Source: Leptospira abararensis (GTDB lineage: Bacteria; Spirochaetota; Leptospiria; Leptospirales; Leptospiraceae). From it: 64,000 nucleotides of DNA. The stretch lies in the NCBI RefSeq assembly GCF_016918735.1, contig NZ_JAFFPR010000006.1, forward strand, positions 35,199 through 99,198. Reading direction: 5' to 3'. The notes under the pieces are model-generated. The model did not search any database. It worked only from the letters and a program-made list of their open reading frames with translations, and was not told the DNA's origin. The position numbers and the translations under genes were made by a program. Position 1 is the first letter of the stretch. The number at the start of each line of letters is the position of its first letter. Positions 55,241-63,858 of the stretch are shown here, one piece after another.

Positions 55241-56365
55241 ATGAATTTCCGCCCTTTACTAAAAATTTTTTGTAGAGGGCAGGCTTTTTCTCGATTTGGA
55301 TATCCTAACGGATTGATTTTTGGAATTTCTTTTTTTTCTCTATCTCGATTGTTTTTTACATATCTACCAGTTCTCTTCATTTCTTTGTTTGTGGGTTCGC
55401 TTATCGCGGCCCCAACCATTCAAGAAAAACCCAAACAAACAAAACCCTCGGATCTTCGCAAACGTGATTCCAATTCATTGATTGTAATCCCGGTGATTGG
55501 CCTTAACTTACACTTGTTTGCTGACCAGAAAAGTGATGTTTTGCGTAAACTTAAATTTGGCGAACCCGTTTCTTTTGATAAGGACTCCCTAGAAAGTCCC
55601 AAAGAAGATTGGATTCCTGTTAAGTTGGAAGACGGACTTTCCGGGTTTATCAAAAGGTCTGTAGTTCGTTCTGTCCCCCCGAAACAATATTTATCTACTT
55701 TGTTATTCGAAGCAGAAAGAATGATTCTTTCGAAAAACATTGATTTTGCGGCCAAACAAGAAATCACCGATACGATCTTTCAGATTTCAGGAACTGGCAA
55801 ATTTACGGGTGATGATTTTATTTTTCTACGGGCCAAGGCCGGATTTTTTTTAAAAAAAACTGTGGATATGATGAACGAAAAAGAGATCAAACCAGATAAT
55901 GATCCCTCCACTCTCGAATTTTTAAAACGCCAGCAAACCAAGTTATTATATGATTATACTTCCGGGAAATACTATGTAGATTCCAATTACTTTTGGAAGT
56001 TACTTGAGTCCTATCCAAAAACAAAACACTCAGATTACGCAGGTTATCTGGCAACGGAGAGTATGCCGACAGTAGACTGCGGTGTTGATTTAAAATGCCG
56101 ATTAGAAGAGATGCGGAAAGGAAAACTTCGTTATATTTATCTTTTTCCTAGAGGAAATTATGTAAATTTGTACACAAAAGATTTAGTATCTAATTTACAG
56201 TCCATGACTAAAGATCCTGATTCCATTCCTTGTTTTTCGCCGGTAGGGGAAGGAATTAAGTCCGAAATTAGCCAAATGATTCGGTATGCATCAGAAGTGG
56301 GTCCGAGAGAAAAAAAACAAATCCTTCCTCATTTACAAATTTTAAAGAAAGAATGTTTTCGATGA
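55241..56365 (+). CDS. Exported protein with SH3-like domain
   Basis: 374 residues from ATG 55241, one base after the aspC stop; the longer frame would run back into aspC. A hydrophobic stretch (FFTYLPVLFISLFVGSLIAAPTI) at residues 40-65 acts as a signal or anchor. Then comes an SH3-like (SH3_3) module about 85-145: GLNLHLFADQKSDVLRKLKFGE and DGLSGFIKRSVVRSV. The C-terminal 220 residues are mainly helical with a Cys pair (DCGVDLKCR), and a lone C-terminal Cys (KKECFR). No further function visible. Confidence 0.72.
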   Translation: MNFRPLLKIFCRGQAFSRFGYPNGLIFGISFFSLSRLFFTYLPVLFISLFVGSLIAAPTIQEKPKQTKPSDLRKRDSNSLIVIPVIGLNLHLFADQKSDVLRKLKFGEPVSFDKDSLESPKEDWIPVKLEDGLSGFIKRSVVRSVPPKQYLSTLLFEAERMILSKNIDFAAKQEITDTIFQISGTGKFTGDDFIFLRAKAGFFLKKTVDMMNEKEIKPDNDPSTLEFLKRQQTKLLYDYTSGKYYVDSNYFWKLLESYPKTKHSDYAGYLATESMPTVDCGVDLKCRLEEMRKGKLRYIYLFPRGNYVNLYTKDLVSNLQSMTKDPDSIPCFSPVGEGIKSEISQMIRYASEVGPREKKQILPHLQILKKECFR

Positions 56366-56391
56366 TGAGTTTTTGAAAAGAAGGTTTTTCT

Positions 56392-57186
56392 TTGAAATTA
56401 AGTTTTAAATATTACCCATTTTTGAAAGGCTCAGAAAATCAAAAATCGGTAGGCGATATCATCATCTTACATGGGTTATTTGGTTCCTCAAAAAACTGGG
56501 TTACGGTTGCCAAGTTTCTATCTGCCTATGGATCTGTTTATACCCTAGACCAAAGAAATCATGGAGACTCTCCTCATTCCGAGGATCATTCCATAAAACT
56601 AATGTCTGAGGATTTAGAAGAATTCCTTTTGGACCATCAAATTCAAAATCCAATTCTACTCGGACATTCGATGGGTGGACTTGTGGCGATGTATTTTGAT
56701 TTTACTCATCCCGGTGTTCTGAAAGAACTCATCATCCAAGATATCGCACCCAGATCTTATCCATTTGTGTATGAGAATGAAATTGCATCTATGTCTTTTC
56801 CCCTAGTTGGATTTTCCTCCCGAACGGACATAGATTTAGAAATGGCAAAATATTTACCTGATACTTTTATCCGTCAATTTTTGCAAATGAGTTTGGAGAG
56901 GTTGGATACTGGTGAGTATCGTTGGAAGCTGAATGTTGCAGGCCTCAATGCGGCTAGGCGAGTGTTTGATCATCCATATCCAAATCAGATTTCCTCAGAT
57001 ACAAAGACATTATTTATCATCGGTGGCTCTTCCGAATACATTACAGATGCGGATCAATCATTGATTCGGGAAACATTTTCTCATCTAACGATGGTAAACA
57101 TTCCTGGAGGTGGGCATTATATTCATTTTACGCACCAGAAAGAGTATTTGGAAATTTTGAGTAAAGAACTCTCGTTAATTTCCTGA
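56392..57186 (+). CDS. Alpha/beta hydrolase
   Basis: 264 residues. HGLFGSSKNW (oxyanion region), TLDQRNHGDSPHSEDHS, the nucleophile elbow GHSMGG with Ser near residue 95, and the late GGGHYIHF giving the His make a complete catalytic triad (Asp probably in the GSSEYI region). The YbfF/RutD-like esterase group has this layout. The start is TTG 56392, with AAGAAGG 6 nt ahead; there is no usable ATG. Substrate not identifiable. Confidence 0.85.
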   Translation: MKLSFKYYPFLKGSENQKSVGDIIILHGLFGSSKNWVTVAKFLSAYGSVYTLDQRNHGDSPHSEDHSIKLMSEDLEEFLLDHQIQNPILLGHSMGGLVAMYFDFTHPGVLKELIIQDIAPRSYPFVYENEIASMSFPLVGFSSRTDIDLEMAKYLPDTFIRQFLQMSLERLDTGEYRWKLNVAGLNAARRVFDHPYPNQISSDTKTLFIIGGSSEYITDADQSLIRETFSHLTMVNIPGGGHYIHFTHQKEYLEILSKELSLIS

Positions 57187-57253
57187 AGTGTTTTTTTCGC
57201 ATAACGCATGAGTGATGATAGGATTTCTGGTTGAATGGTTTTATTGGGTTAAC

Positions 57254-57282
57254 AGACAGTAGTCTGGATTTTACTACTGTCT
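57254..57282. terminator. Possible shared hairpin between hydrolase and dps ends
   Basis: AGACAGTAGT (57254-57263) and ACTACTGTCT (57273-57282), a perfect 10-bp stem with 9-nt loop, between convergent gene ends. No clear T-run on either strand, so termination strength is doubtful. Confidence 0.45.
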
Positions 57283-57296
57283 AATATTCAAAAAAA

Positions 57297-57767
57297 TCAA
57301 TCTTCGAGTAGGGATCGTAACATCCAGGCTGTTTTTTCATGAATGTCGAGTCGTTGTGTGAGCAGGTCCAAGGTGGCTTGGTCATTCCCTTTTTCAGCAG
57401 GTTCGTAAGCAGCACGTGCTGTGCGGATGACAGCTTCATTTCCTTCGACCAAATGTTTAATCATTTCTTTGGCTTTCGGAACTTCTTTGTCTTCTGCGAT
57501 GCTTGAATATTTTGCAAATTCCCACCCACCCATAGGAGCATAGTATCCTAGGGACCTGATTCTTTCTGCAATGGGGTCGATCGCATTCCAAAGTTCTGTA
57601 TACTGAGTCATAAATAAAATATGTAAAGTTTGGAACATCGGGCCTGTGACGTTCCAATGGTAGCTATGTGTTTTTTGATACAGAGTGTACGTATCAGCTA
57701 AGAGTTTTTTTAAAGACTCTGAAATGGCACTTCTTTCTTCTTCTGGAATTCCAATATTAATTTTCAT
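57297..57767 (-). CDS. dps: Dps-family ferritin-like protein
   Basis: 156 residues. [31 protein letters not shown] with the HxxxHW-like ferroxidase His and [14 protein letters not shown] with Asp/Glu ligands are typical of Dps, as is [34 protein letters not shown]. Dps binds DNA or stores iron and protects against peroxide. ATG 57767 is preceded by AAGGATAG; it follows the lipoprotein gene by 26 bp, same strand. Confidence 0.92.
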   Translation of the reverse strand: MKINIGIPEEERSAISESLKKLLADTYTLYQKTHSYHWNVTGPMFQTLHILFMTQYTELWNAIDPIAERIRSLGYYAPMGGWEFAKYSSIAEDKEVPKAKEMIKHLVEGNEAVIRTARAAYEPAEKGNDQATLDLLTQRLDIHEKTAWMLRSLLED

Positions 57768-57793
57768 GATCTATCCTTGTTGTTTTAGATTGT

Positions 57794-58411
57794 TTATTTA
57801 CTGAGTGTTGAAACGATTTTTTCGACTAAACTCTCTGCTACGAAATCGTATTGACTTGTCGCTATGAGAATATCATCCCGGCTCCAAATGAGTCCTAACC
57901 CGAGGGTATATTGGAGTAATTTCCCCATTGTCCAATCGGCACCTGGTTTTTTCCGAGCATTGATAATGACATGTCCTGATTCGATGTGAACAACTTTCAA
58001 AGACACTGTATCCACTAAATTAGGGATAAGTTTTCCTTTTTCATCATATTTTTTTAGTGCAGAACCTCTTCCAAAAACTAAGGCATCAACACCCAGAACT
58101 TTTCCTAGGCGAACGGCTGTTTGTGTGTCAATGATTCCCGTTTTAGAGAAACTTTGTTCATTAACCACTTTGGAGAGTTGTTCTCTCTCGATAACTTTTA
58201 TAGGTAGAAGTTTGGCAATTTGTAAAGAAACTGCATCAGTGAATTCGTCTCCCCATTTTGCCTCTTCAATGTCAAAAAGTAATACCGCCACTTTGGAAAT
58301 TCCCAAATCCGTTTTCCCTGATTCCGGATACTGGACGGCGACATCCATGGTGCGACAATTTGTTAAAGGAAGGGCCAGGAGGAGGGATAGACACGATAAA
58401 TATATTTTCAT
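57794..58411 (-). CDS. GNA1162/CsgG-like lipoprotein
   Basis: 205 residues from ATG 58411. Lipobox-like end of the signal is LALPLTNCRT. Mature part has KVAVLLFDIEEAKWGDEFTDAVSLQIAKLLPIKVIEREQLSKVVNEQSFSKTGIID (parts) and LGKVLGVDALVFGRGS, the pattern of the CsgG/GNA1162 alpha/beta fold: a conserved strand, helix and VDALVxG loop. CsgG proteins form outer-membrane pores; smaller relatives like this one likely are periplasmic. An upstream start at 58576 is in frame but would run through the promoter zone and the divergent gene. dps follows. Confidence 0.78.
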   Translation of the reverse strand: MKIYLSCLSLLLALPLTNCRTMDVAVQYPESGKTDLGISKVAVLLFDIEEAKWGDEFTDAVSLQIAKLLPIKVIEREQLSKVVNEQSFSKTGIIDTQTAVRLGKVLGVDALVFGRGSALKKYDEKGKLIPNLVDTVSLKVVHIESGHVIINARKKPGADWTMGKLLQYTLGLGLIWSRDDILIATSQYDFVAESLVEKIVSTLSK

Positions 58412-58538
58412 AGATTTCCTTAAGAAATGATGGAAGGATCGCAAACCGGCAATTCTTTTTCGGTTCAAAAACTGGCATTTTGGAAAATTCGCTTTTCCTA
58501 TTGTGGTCTTTCCTAGATTTTTCCAACTAGGTCCTTTA

Positions 58539-59453
58539 ATGAAAAAGATTCTCAGTACATTTATAATCATTCTCACCTTTTTTCTGCTAGGTGCAGGTTA
58601 TTTTTTTTCATCTTCCATAGTCTCCTTTCCCATCACTACCTTAGAAGAAGATAGGACGAAATTAAGCATCAATTCCGTTGCCGATTTTGGACTGCCCGAG
58701 CCGGAATCCATCCGTTTTCAAAATGGAAGTTTACGGCTTCGCGGTTGGTATTTTAAAAATCTGAAGAAAAAAAAATGCGGTGTTGTTTTGCTACACGGGC
58801 ATAAAAGGACCCGTTATGGAGTTTTAAAATATGCGCCTTTGTTTTGGAAACGAGGATGCAGTTTGTTTATGTATGACGCTCGCCATCATGGGGAAAGTGC
58901 AGGGGAATACGGAACGTACGGATTTTATGAGAAAAGTGATTTGGAGAGAGCCATAGAATTTTTTTCTGAAATTAGCACAGTTCCAGAGGAGCAGATTGGT
59001 ATTTTCGGAGCTTCTTTTGGAGCGGCTACCGCTTTGCAATACGCGGAAAGTCGTAATGACTTTGCTTTTGTGATTGCTGACTCCCCCTTTATGGACATGC
59101 GTTCCATTGTTGAAAAGCGGGCTGTGGATTTGTATTCTCCTCTGGTATTATTTCTTTCTCCCATAGCACTTTCCATTGCGGAAGTTCGAGCTGACTTTCT
59201 GGTTGATGAAGTATCTCCCCAAAAAGCAGCGAAGTACATTTCCCAACCAGTTCTTCTTATTCATTCAAAGTCTGATGAAATCACACCTGTTTCTCATTCG
59301 GAAGAGATTTTTCAGAATTTAAAATCAAACCGCAAACAGTTGTTTGTTACAGATTGGGGAGCTAGCCACTGTAAGTCGATCGATGTTCGTTACGGCGAAT
59401 ATGAATCCATTGTAAATTCTTTTTTGAAAGAGAATACAACCTTTCCGAAGTGA
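58539..59453 (+). CDS. Membrane-anchored alpha/beta hydrolase
   Basis: 304 residues from ATG 58539, with a signal-anchor KKILSTFIIILTFFLLGAGYFFSS. Hydrolase core: VVLLHGHKRTRYG, YDARHHGESAGEYGTYGFYE, the nucleophile elbow GASFGAATA with Ser, VLLIHSKSDEITPVSHSE (Asp) and GASHCKS (His). This is the CocE/BD-FAE-like or YfhR-like membrane hydrolase layout. Stop is immediately followed by the stop of the convergent lipoprotein gene (0 bp gap). Start chosen because an earlier ATG at 58503 gives a worse signal. Confidence 0.82.
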   Translation: MKKILSTFIIILTFFLLGAGYFFSSSIVSFPITTLEEDRTKLSINSVADFGLPEPESIRFQNGSLRLRGWYFKNLKKKKCGVVLLHGHKRTRYGVLKYAPLFWKRGCSLFMYDARHHGESAGEYGTYGFYEKSDLERAIEFFSEISTVPEEQIGIFGASFGAATALQYAESRNDFAFVIADSPFMDMRSIVEKRAVDLYSPLVLFLSPIALSIAEVRADFLVDEVSPQKAAKYISQPVLLIHSKSDEITPVSHSEEIFQNLKSNRKQLFVTDWGASHCKSIDVRYGEYESIVNSFLKENTTFPK

Positions 59454-61169
59454 CTAGCGGATTTTAATTAATCTAGGTAGAGCTTCCCAGGTTCCATCGT
59501 CTTGTGTGAAACGGGTAAGATAGACGGGAAAGAATCCAACACCAGTGCCTGCTGATATAGAGTAGCTATAGTTTATTTTTCCATTGGCAGATTGAAGTTG
59601 TTCACCTTTATTAATGGGGGAGTGGTAGTTGCCTGGAAAGGCAGGGACAAGTGTTGCCGTTGCAAAAGAATCAGTACTTCGATAAATTTCTACTGTTGGC
59701 GAAGCAAAAGTTGGGTCTGTCGAAATGATTAAATAGTCCGAGTTTCCCGAGCTTTTAATATCTCGTAGGAGCGAATAAGTAGGTGTTTGTGAAGTTGATA
59801 GTCCTGAGATTGCAGTCCCATTTCTTGTGATAGTCGGAAAAGGCGATCCGTAGTTCGCTGTCGGGAAAGTGTAACCTAAGTAAGGATTTGATCCAAGTAA
59901 AGAAACAAATTTACCGTGAGCAAAGAATACTGGAGATTGGAAGTTGATCCCACTTCCATCAAAGTTAACTGGATTATTGTTTAAAACATAAGTATCTAAA
60001 CTACGCACTGGAGCCGTTGTTGAAAGTGTTGCACTTGGGCATTGTAAATAATCAATCCCTGCGATCGTTGCTACCTGATAGGCAATTGAATCATTAGCAA
60101 AATTTGACATTTGGCAACTAAAACCGCTGATTAAATCTGCAGTAGGCTCAAAATTTGCATTTAGAAGAGTTGGTCTTATTTCAATAGCTGGAAAATATGT
60201 TGGACTAACCACATACCTGCCATTACCAAAATAGATTGTTGGATACATCCAAGACGGGTTGATTGAATCTGTGAAAAGAAAAGCATTGGTCGCGATCGGT
60301 AGAATTGTTGCGAGACTGGAGTTTGGTGGAAATAAATTCGGAATTTTAATCACTAAATTTCTTGTCGAAAGGTAAGTGAGTGCAGGATAATTCCTCCTTT
60401 CTTCAGAAAGGAAAAATACATATTCGCCACCATTGAAAACTGGTTTTGAAATTTTTAAAATCAATTCATAAGAGACATTTTTCTCTATCGTAACTCCATC
60501 AATTTTTGTGACTTGGTCATAATATTCACCGTCTGCGCTAGAGGCAATGTAACCTATCGCAGTATTCTTATCAATCGCCATAAAAGATGTTTGAACTTCT
60601 AAATAGATAAACTGTCTTCCGTTTGCCGACCCGAGAGGAGTAAATGAAAGATTCGAGGCCAATTGATTCCGATAATTGGCAATGTCTTCTAAAAGGAACT
60701 GAACAATTCCTCCTTGTGTAAGTAAAGAGAACATTTGTTTGGTGATCCCATTGTAAATACGAAAACTTGCCGCGCCCACAAGGGTTCCTCCCGAATTCTT
60801 AACGGTAAGTGAGGCGATTCCCCTTTCGTTAAAGGTCAAAAATCCTCTTCCGTTGGCGTCAAGAGTTACTGTATAGTCTTGTACGTTTCCGCTTTCTCCA
60901 TAGGGCGAGACGGGAATACCGCTTTCATCCGCTTCATTAAAGACTGAATAGGTTACCGTTCCGTTTATATATGGATTCCCACCAGGATCGGTAAACTTCA
61001 TAAATAAGACAGTTTGACTATAAGTATTAAATGCATCGGCTAAACTTAATAACCGAAGTAAGGATTGCAAAGAACCTAGGTCTTCTCCGGGATCAAGACT
61101 CGAGGGTTTAAAAATTCGGCATTGAAAGCTAAATAAAAGAAGTATAAGTATTGTGAGTAAGTGATTCAT
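59454..61169 (-). CDS. Large lipoprotein of unknown function
   Basis: 571 residues. The signal MNHLLTILILLLFSFQC places the lipid Cys at residue 17. The mature part begins RIFKPSSLDPGEDLGSLQSL and has an early Ig-like/macroglobulin-like module (FMKFTDPGGNPYINGTVTYSV, LDANGRGFLTFNERGIASL), followed by a long beta-rich region with FGNGRYVVS, FFAHGKFVSLLG and SNLAFNY-like blocks, suggestive of a propeller or surface beta fold. I do not recognise a family. It is 11 bp after the 61181 gene, preceded by AGGGAGACCTC, so both form an operon. Confidence 0.7.
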   Translation of the reverse strand: MNHLLTILILLLFSFQCRIFKPSSLDPGEDLGSLQSLLRLLSLADAFNTYSQTVLFMKFTDPGGNPYINGTVTYSVFNEADESGIPVSPYGESGNVQDYTVTLDANGRGFLTFNERGIASLTVKNSGGTLVGAASFRIYNGITKQMFSLLTQGGIVQFLLEDIANYRNQLASNLSFTPLGSANGRQFIYLEVQTSFMAIDKNTAIGYIASSADGEYYDQVTKIDGVTIEKNVSYELILKISKPVFNGGEYVFFLSEERRNYPALTYLSTRNLVIKIPNLFPPNSSLATILPIATNAFLFTDSINPSWMYPTIYFGNGRYVVSPTYFPAIEIRPTLLNANFEPTADLISGFSCQMSNFANDSIAYQVATIAGIDYLQCPSATLSTTAPVRSLDTYVLNNNPVNFDGSGINFQSPVFFAHGKFVSLLGSNPYLGYTFPTANYGSPFPTITRNGTAISGLSTSQTPTYSLLRDIKSSGNSDYLIISTDPTFASPTVEIYRSTDSFATATLVPAFPGNYHSPINKGEQLQSANGKINYSYSISAGTGVGFFPVYLTRFTQDDGTWEALPRLIKIR

Positions 61170-61180
61170 TTGAGGTCTCC

Positions 61181-62209
61181 CTAGAATAGAATGGAATAAC
61201 GAACTTCAGCATAAACTGAATTGTTATGAGGTCGGAGGCCTGTGATGGAATAAGGTCTATCCCAACCTGTTTCCCAGTCCAAACCATCTTTGAATTGTTT
61301 TCCACTCGTACTGACAGTGGGGCGGTCTGGATAACGATCTCGTCCGATCATGTAGGCATGAACTACATTGGTTATGTAGATGATGCCCGCAGTTCCAAGC
61401 CCTGCTAAGTATTTGGTGTTGGCTTCTTTGGCGTCATTTTTGTTTTTTGCGATTAGATCTTCCACAATTGAGGTCTCAACAAATCCGCCAATAAATTCAG
61501 AAGCTAAACTAATGTTTTGGGCATTGAACCTGGTTCCTGGCCCACCGATTTGGTTCAGTAAAACCATGGTATCGTAATGGGACTTTGCATTTTGTTCTTC
61601 AGCGCGAAGAGGGCCAAGGGAATATAATAGAGTCCCAAAAAATAATGTGCCAAAGGTTCCTGCTGATACCGTGTATCCACCACAATATTGGCCCCAACCG
61701 GGAAGGATTGCGGATCGCCAAATAATTGCTAATCGACCACCGCATTGAGTTGCTGCGGGTGATGGGCCAAGTTTTCTTGTTGCCAACCATTCTGCCTCAG
61801 CTCTCGCCTCTCTTTCCGCTTTCGTTTCTTTGTTTTTTTCTTCCAAGAGTCTTGTTTGTTCAGCAAGTTTTACTTCTTCTTCCAAACGTTTTTGTTCTTT
61901 TGCTTCAGCGAGCAATCGTTCTTTTTCCAGTTTTGCTTTTTCTTTCTCTTCTTTCTCTCTTAATTTTTTTTCTTCCGCGATCCGGATTTTTTCGGCTTCT
62001 TGGTCGCTTACATCTTTATAAATCACTTTTAAAATTTGGGATTTGGAAATGGTTTGTGATCCTTCTGCTGTTTGTACTGTCAGGCCACGTTCATTTTGGT
62101 CTGTAACCTTCCCTTTCAGAGTCTTTCCATTTTTAAGAATGACTGTGTTGATTGCAAATAATGGGAAGTTGAGGAAAATAATGAGAGATAAAAATAGTAA
62201 TTTTTTCAT
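61181..62209 (-). CDS. Exported protein with N-terminal RNA-fold-like domain, coiled coil and C-terminal membrane part
   Basis: 342 residues from ATG 62209, with a signal peptide MKKLLFLSLIIFLNFPLFA. Mature residues 18-65 (INTVILKNGKTLKGKVTDQ, QTISKSQILKVIYKD) are the small beta module seen in several Leptospira exported proteins. Residues about 70-145 are a highly charged coiled coil (EEKKLREKEEKEKAKLEKE, EARAEAEW). After a Gly/Trp-rich stretch (SAILPGWGQYCGG) two or three hydrophobic segments follow and a tail ending VYAEVRYSILF like an outer-membrane barrel strand. The DUF5683-like WGQ motif suggests membrane association. Function unknown. Confidence 0.72.
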   Translation of the reverse strand: MKKLLFLSLIIFLNFPLFAINTVILKNGKTLKGKVTDQNERGLTVQTAEGSQTISKSQILKVIYKDVSDQEAEKIRIAEEKKLREKEEKEKAKLEKERLLAEAKEQKRLEEEVKLAEQTRLLEEKNKETKAEREARAEAEWLATRKLGPSPAATQCGGRLAIIWRSAILPGWGQYCGGYTVSAGTFGTLFFGTLLYSLGPLRAEEQNAKSHYDTMVLLNQIGGPGTRFNAQNISLASEFIGGFVETSIVEDLIAKNKNDAKEANTKYLAGLGTAGIIYITNVVHAYMIGRDRYPDRPTVSTSGKQFKDGLDWETGWDRPYSITGLRPHNNSVYAEVRYSILF

Positions 62210-62422
62210 AGATAGGAATCCATTCCAGGTTCCTGAAATTTTTGCATTCATTCAAGAAATTGCAAGAGAATTTTGGGAGGATTATTTGGGTGGATTGTTT
62301 GTTAAATTTAGGATTTTTATTGAATACGATTGAATTTTTTGCTCATCGCAAGGTCCAGATTCTGTGCTTCTCGTTTGAACACAAAATCTGGGCGAATTTA
62401 AAAGGAAGAGTATTTGTTATTC

Positions 62423-63379
62423 CTACTCAAGAAGAGTTCTGATTTCTTGATCATTTTCTTTTGAAGCCAAATCGATTGCCTTTTGGCCAAACCGATTCGT
62501 TATATCTTTATTAGCACCGTTTTTAAGTAGGAATTTGATCATTGGAATATTTTTTTTGGCAACAGCCCAATGCAAACAAGTTTCGTTCTGGTCAGTTACG
62601 TCATTTATATTCCATTTTTTTGATGAGTAAATATATTGAAATAATTCGAAGTCGTTTCTCATGCTTGCAAATAATAATGCTGTCCAACCCGCATTGTCCT
62701 TCCAATCTAAGCTTACTTTTTTTGAAATTAAATACTTCAACATTTCATTATTAGAATTTAGGTAAAAAGCCTGCATGAGTAAATTGGAATTAGTCGTAAT
62801 AGCGCCGTTTTGATTCGTTACTTGAAAATCTTTGTTTATTGCGCCTGAGTCGAATATTTCCTTCGCTTTTGCTAAATCATTTTTTGTTAGTGAACTTAAA
62901 ATCAGTATTTCGGGAGCCGAATCTCCTTTGAACGTAATATCTCTAATTTCGAAATGAGGTTGTCGGTTGTTTATTGTATATGCTATGGAATAGATATAAT
63001 AATTATCTCTAATGAAATCTTTTGAAAATGTTTGAACAAGCGTTTTTGAATTGATTTTAACTGATGTGGCACTATTTGATTTATCAACAATCGCAACCGA
63101 GTTTGAGTTTGAACTTGCTGATCCATCCGTACCTATTTTTACATTGATACTCCCTTTAATCCTGGAGAACACAAAGGAGAGAACAGACTCATTAGAATCA
63201 AGCTTCTCAAAACATCCCTGGAAATATACTCCGAATCTCTCCACAGAAAAATCAGGGTTAATGACATTGCCATCTTTTACTTTGCAGTTTTGGTTTACTT
63301 TGGCTTGGTCGATGACCAACGTTTTGCTCGTGTTTGCGCAGTTAAGGATAAAAATTAGAATGAGTGTGAATCTAAACAT
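62423..63379 (-). CDS. Ankyrin-repeat lipoprotein-like protein
   Basis: 318 residues from ATG 63379, with a short signal MFRFTLILIFILNCANTS (possible lipid Cys). Residues about 20-190 are a beta-rich, Ser/Asn-rich domain of unknown type, with FEIRDITFKGDSAPEILILS. The C-terminal part (about 215-318) has ankyrin repeats: DNAGWTALLFASMRNDFELFQYI, NETCLHWAVAKKNIPMIKFLLKNGANKD and NRFGQKAIDLASKENDQEIRTLL (given in parts). AT-rich and Asn-rich compared with neighbours. The longer start at 63406 has no ribosome site either, so the start is unsure. It is the last gene before a long non-coding stretch. Confidence 0.7.
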   Translation of the reverse strand: MFRFTLILIFILNCANTSKTLVIDQAKVNQNCKVKDGNVINPDFSVERFGVYFQGCFEKLDSNESVLSFVFSRIKGSINVKIGTDGSASSNSNSVAIVDKSNSATSVKINSKTLVQTFSKDFIRDNYYIYSIAYTINNRQPHFEIRDITFKGDSAPEILILSSLTKNDLAKAKEIFDSGAINKDFQVTNQNGAITTNSNLLMQAFYLNSNNEMLKYLISKKVSLDWKDNAGWTALLFASMRNDFELFQYIYSSKKWNINDVTDQNETCLHWAVAKKNIPMIKFLLKNGANKDITNRFGQKAIDLASKENDQEIRTLLE

Positions 63380-63512
63380 AAGTAAAAGATCGGGGAGTGC
63401 AGTCATATCTACAATGTTTTTTTTGGAGTGGAATGGGGATTAAATATGATTTTGTTTAACGGTGATTATTTTATTCTGCTCACTGTTGGTTATATGCAGT
63501 TTAACGTGCGTT

Positions 63513-63600
63513 ATTGACAGTATAGTCTCCCCGCCCTGATCAGAGGGTGGGGAACTAGACCCGCCACCCAATGGCTACCTTCTATCATAGATCTGTCAAT
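63513..63600. repeat. Nested inverted-repeat element
   Basis: Outer arms ATTGACAG (63513-63520) and CTGTCAAT (63593-63600). Inside, GTCT (63525-63528) and AGAC (63557-63560) flank CCCC-G-CCCT (63529-63537) pairing with AGGG-T-GGGG (63544-63552). The core is 9 bp with a GATCAG loop. Looks like a folded RNA, attC-like recombination site or MITE remnant. Confidence 0.45.
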
Positions 63601-63726
63601 CCATCAAATACAAACCGATTCCTTGAAAATTTTCTCTGCACAAGTTCATCTTTTCGTCCGAGACCTTGGTTTTTAGTTTAACAATGGGTAATCCTGGTGC
63701 AGGTTACCTTTGTACACCGGCGATCG

Positions 63727-63787
63727 CTTGTTATTCGCCACACCTGGCTTCTTTGCGGGTCGACTAATTCTTGTTATTTATTCGCCA
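63727..63787. repeat. Short direct repeat pair
   Basis: CTTGTTATTCGCCA at 63727-63740 recurs as CTTGTTATTTATTCGCCA at 63770-63787 with a 4-bp insertion, 43 bp apart. A small GCCA-CACC-TGGC hairpin sits in between. Confidence 0.4.
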
Positions 63788-63793
63788 GACTTA

Positions 63794-63858
63794 GGTTATG
63801 CGGCAACTCCTCACTACCCATCCCGTCACTGAATTATGTCTCATTGCCGCTACTAACC
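63794..63858. repeat. Imperfect inverted repeat with long arms
   Basis: GGTTATGCGGCAA (63794-63806) and TTGCCGCTACTAACC (63844-63858) are complementary apart from a 2-nt bulge, with a 37-nt centre. The 65-bp size and the bulged arms with GTTA ends resemble integron attC sites, but the ends face the wrong way for the canonical attC core pairs. Confidence 0.4.

Noticed and set aside
62242..62442. 66-residue plus-strand frame between two minus-strand genes
   Set aside because: Sequence looks random, lacks a ribosome site, and overlaps the ankyrin gene end.
63794..63858. Definite integron attC site
   Set aside because: Arms and size fit, but the outer ends read GTT..AAC rather than the RYYYAAC..GTTRRRY order, and no integrase is in the window. 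Reported as a finding to check, not as an attC.
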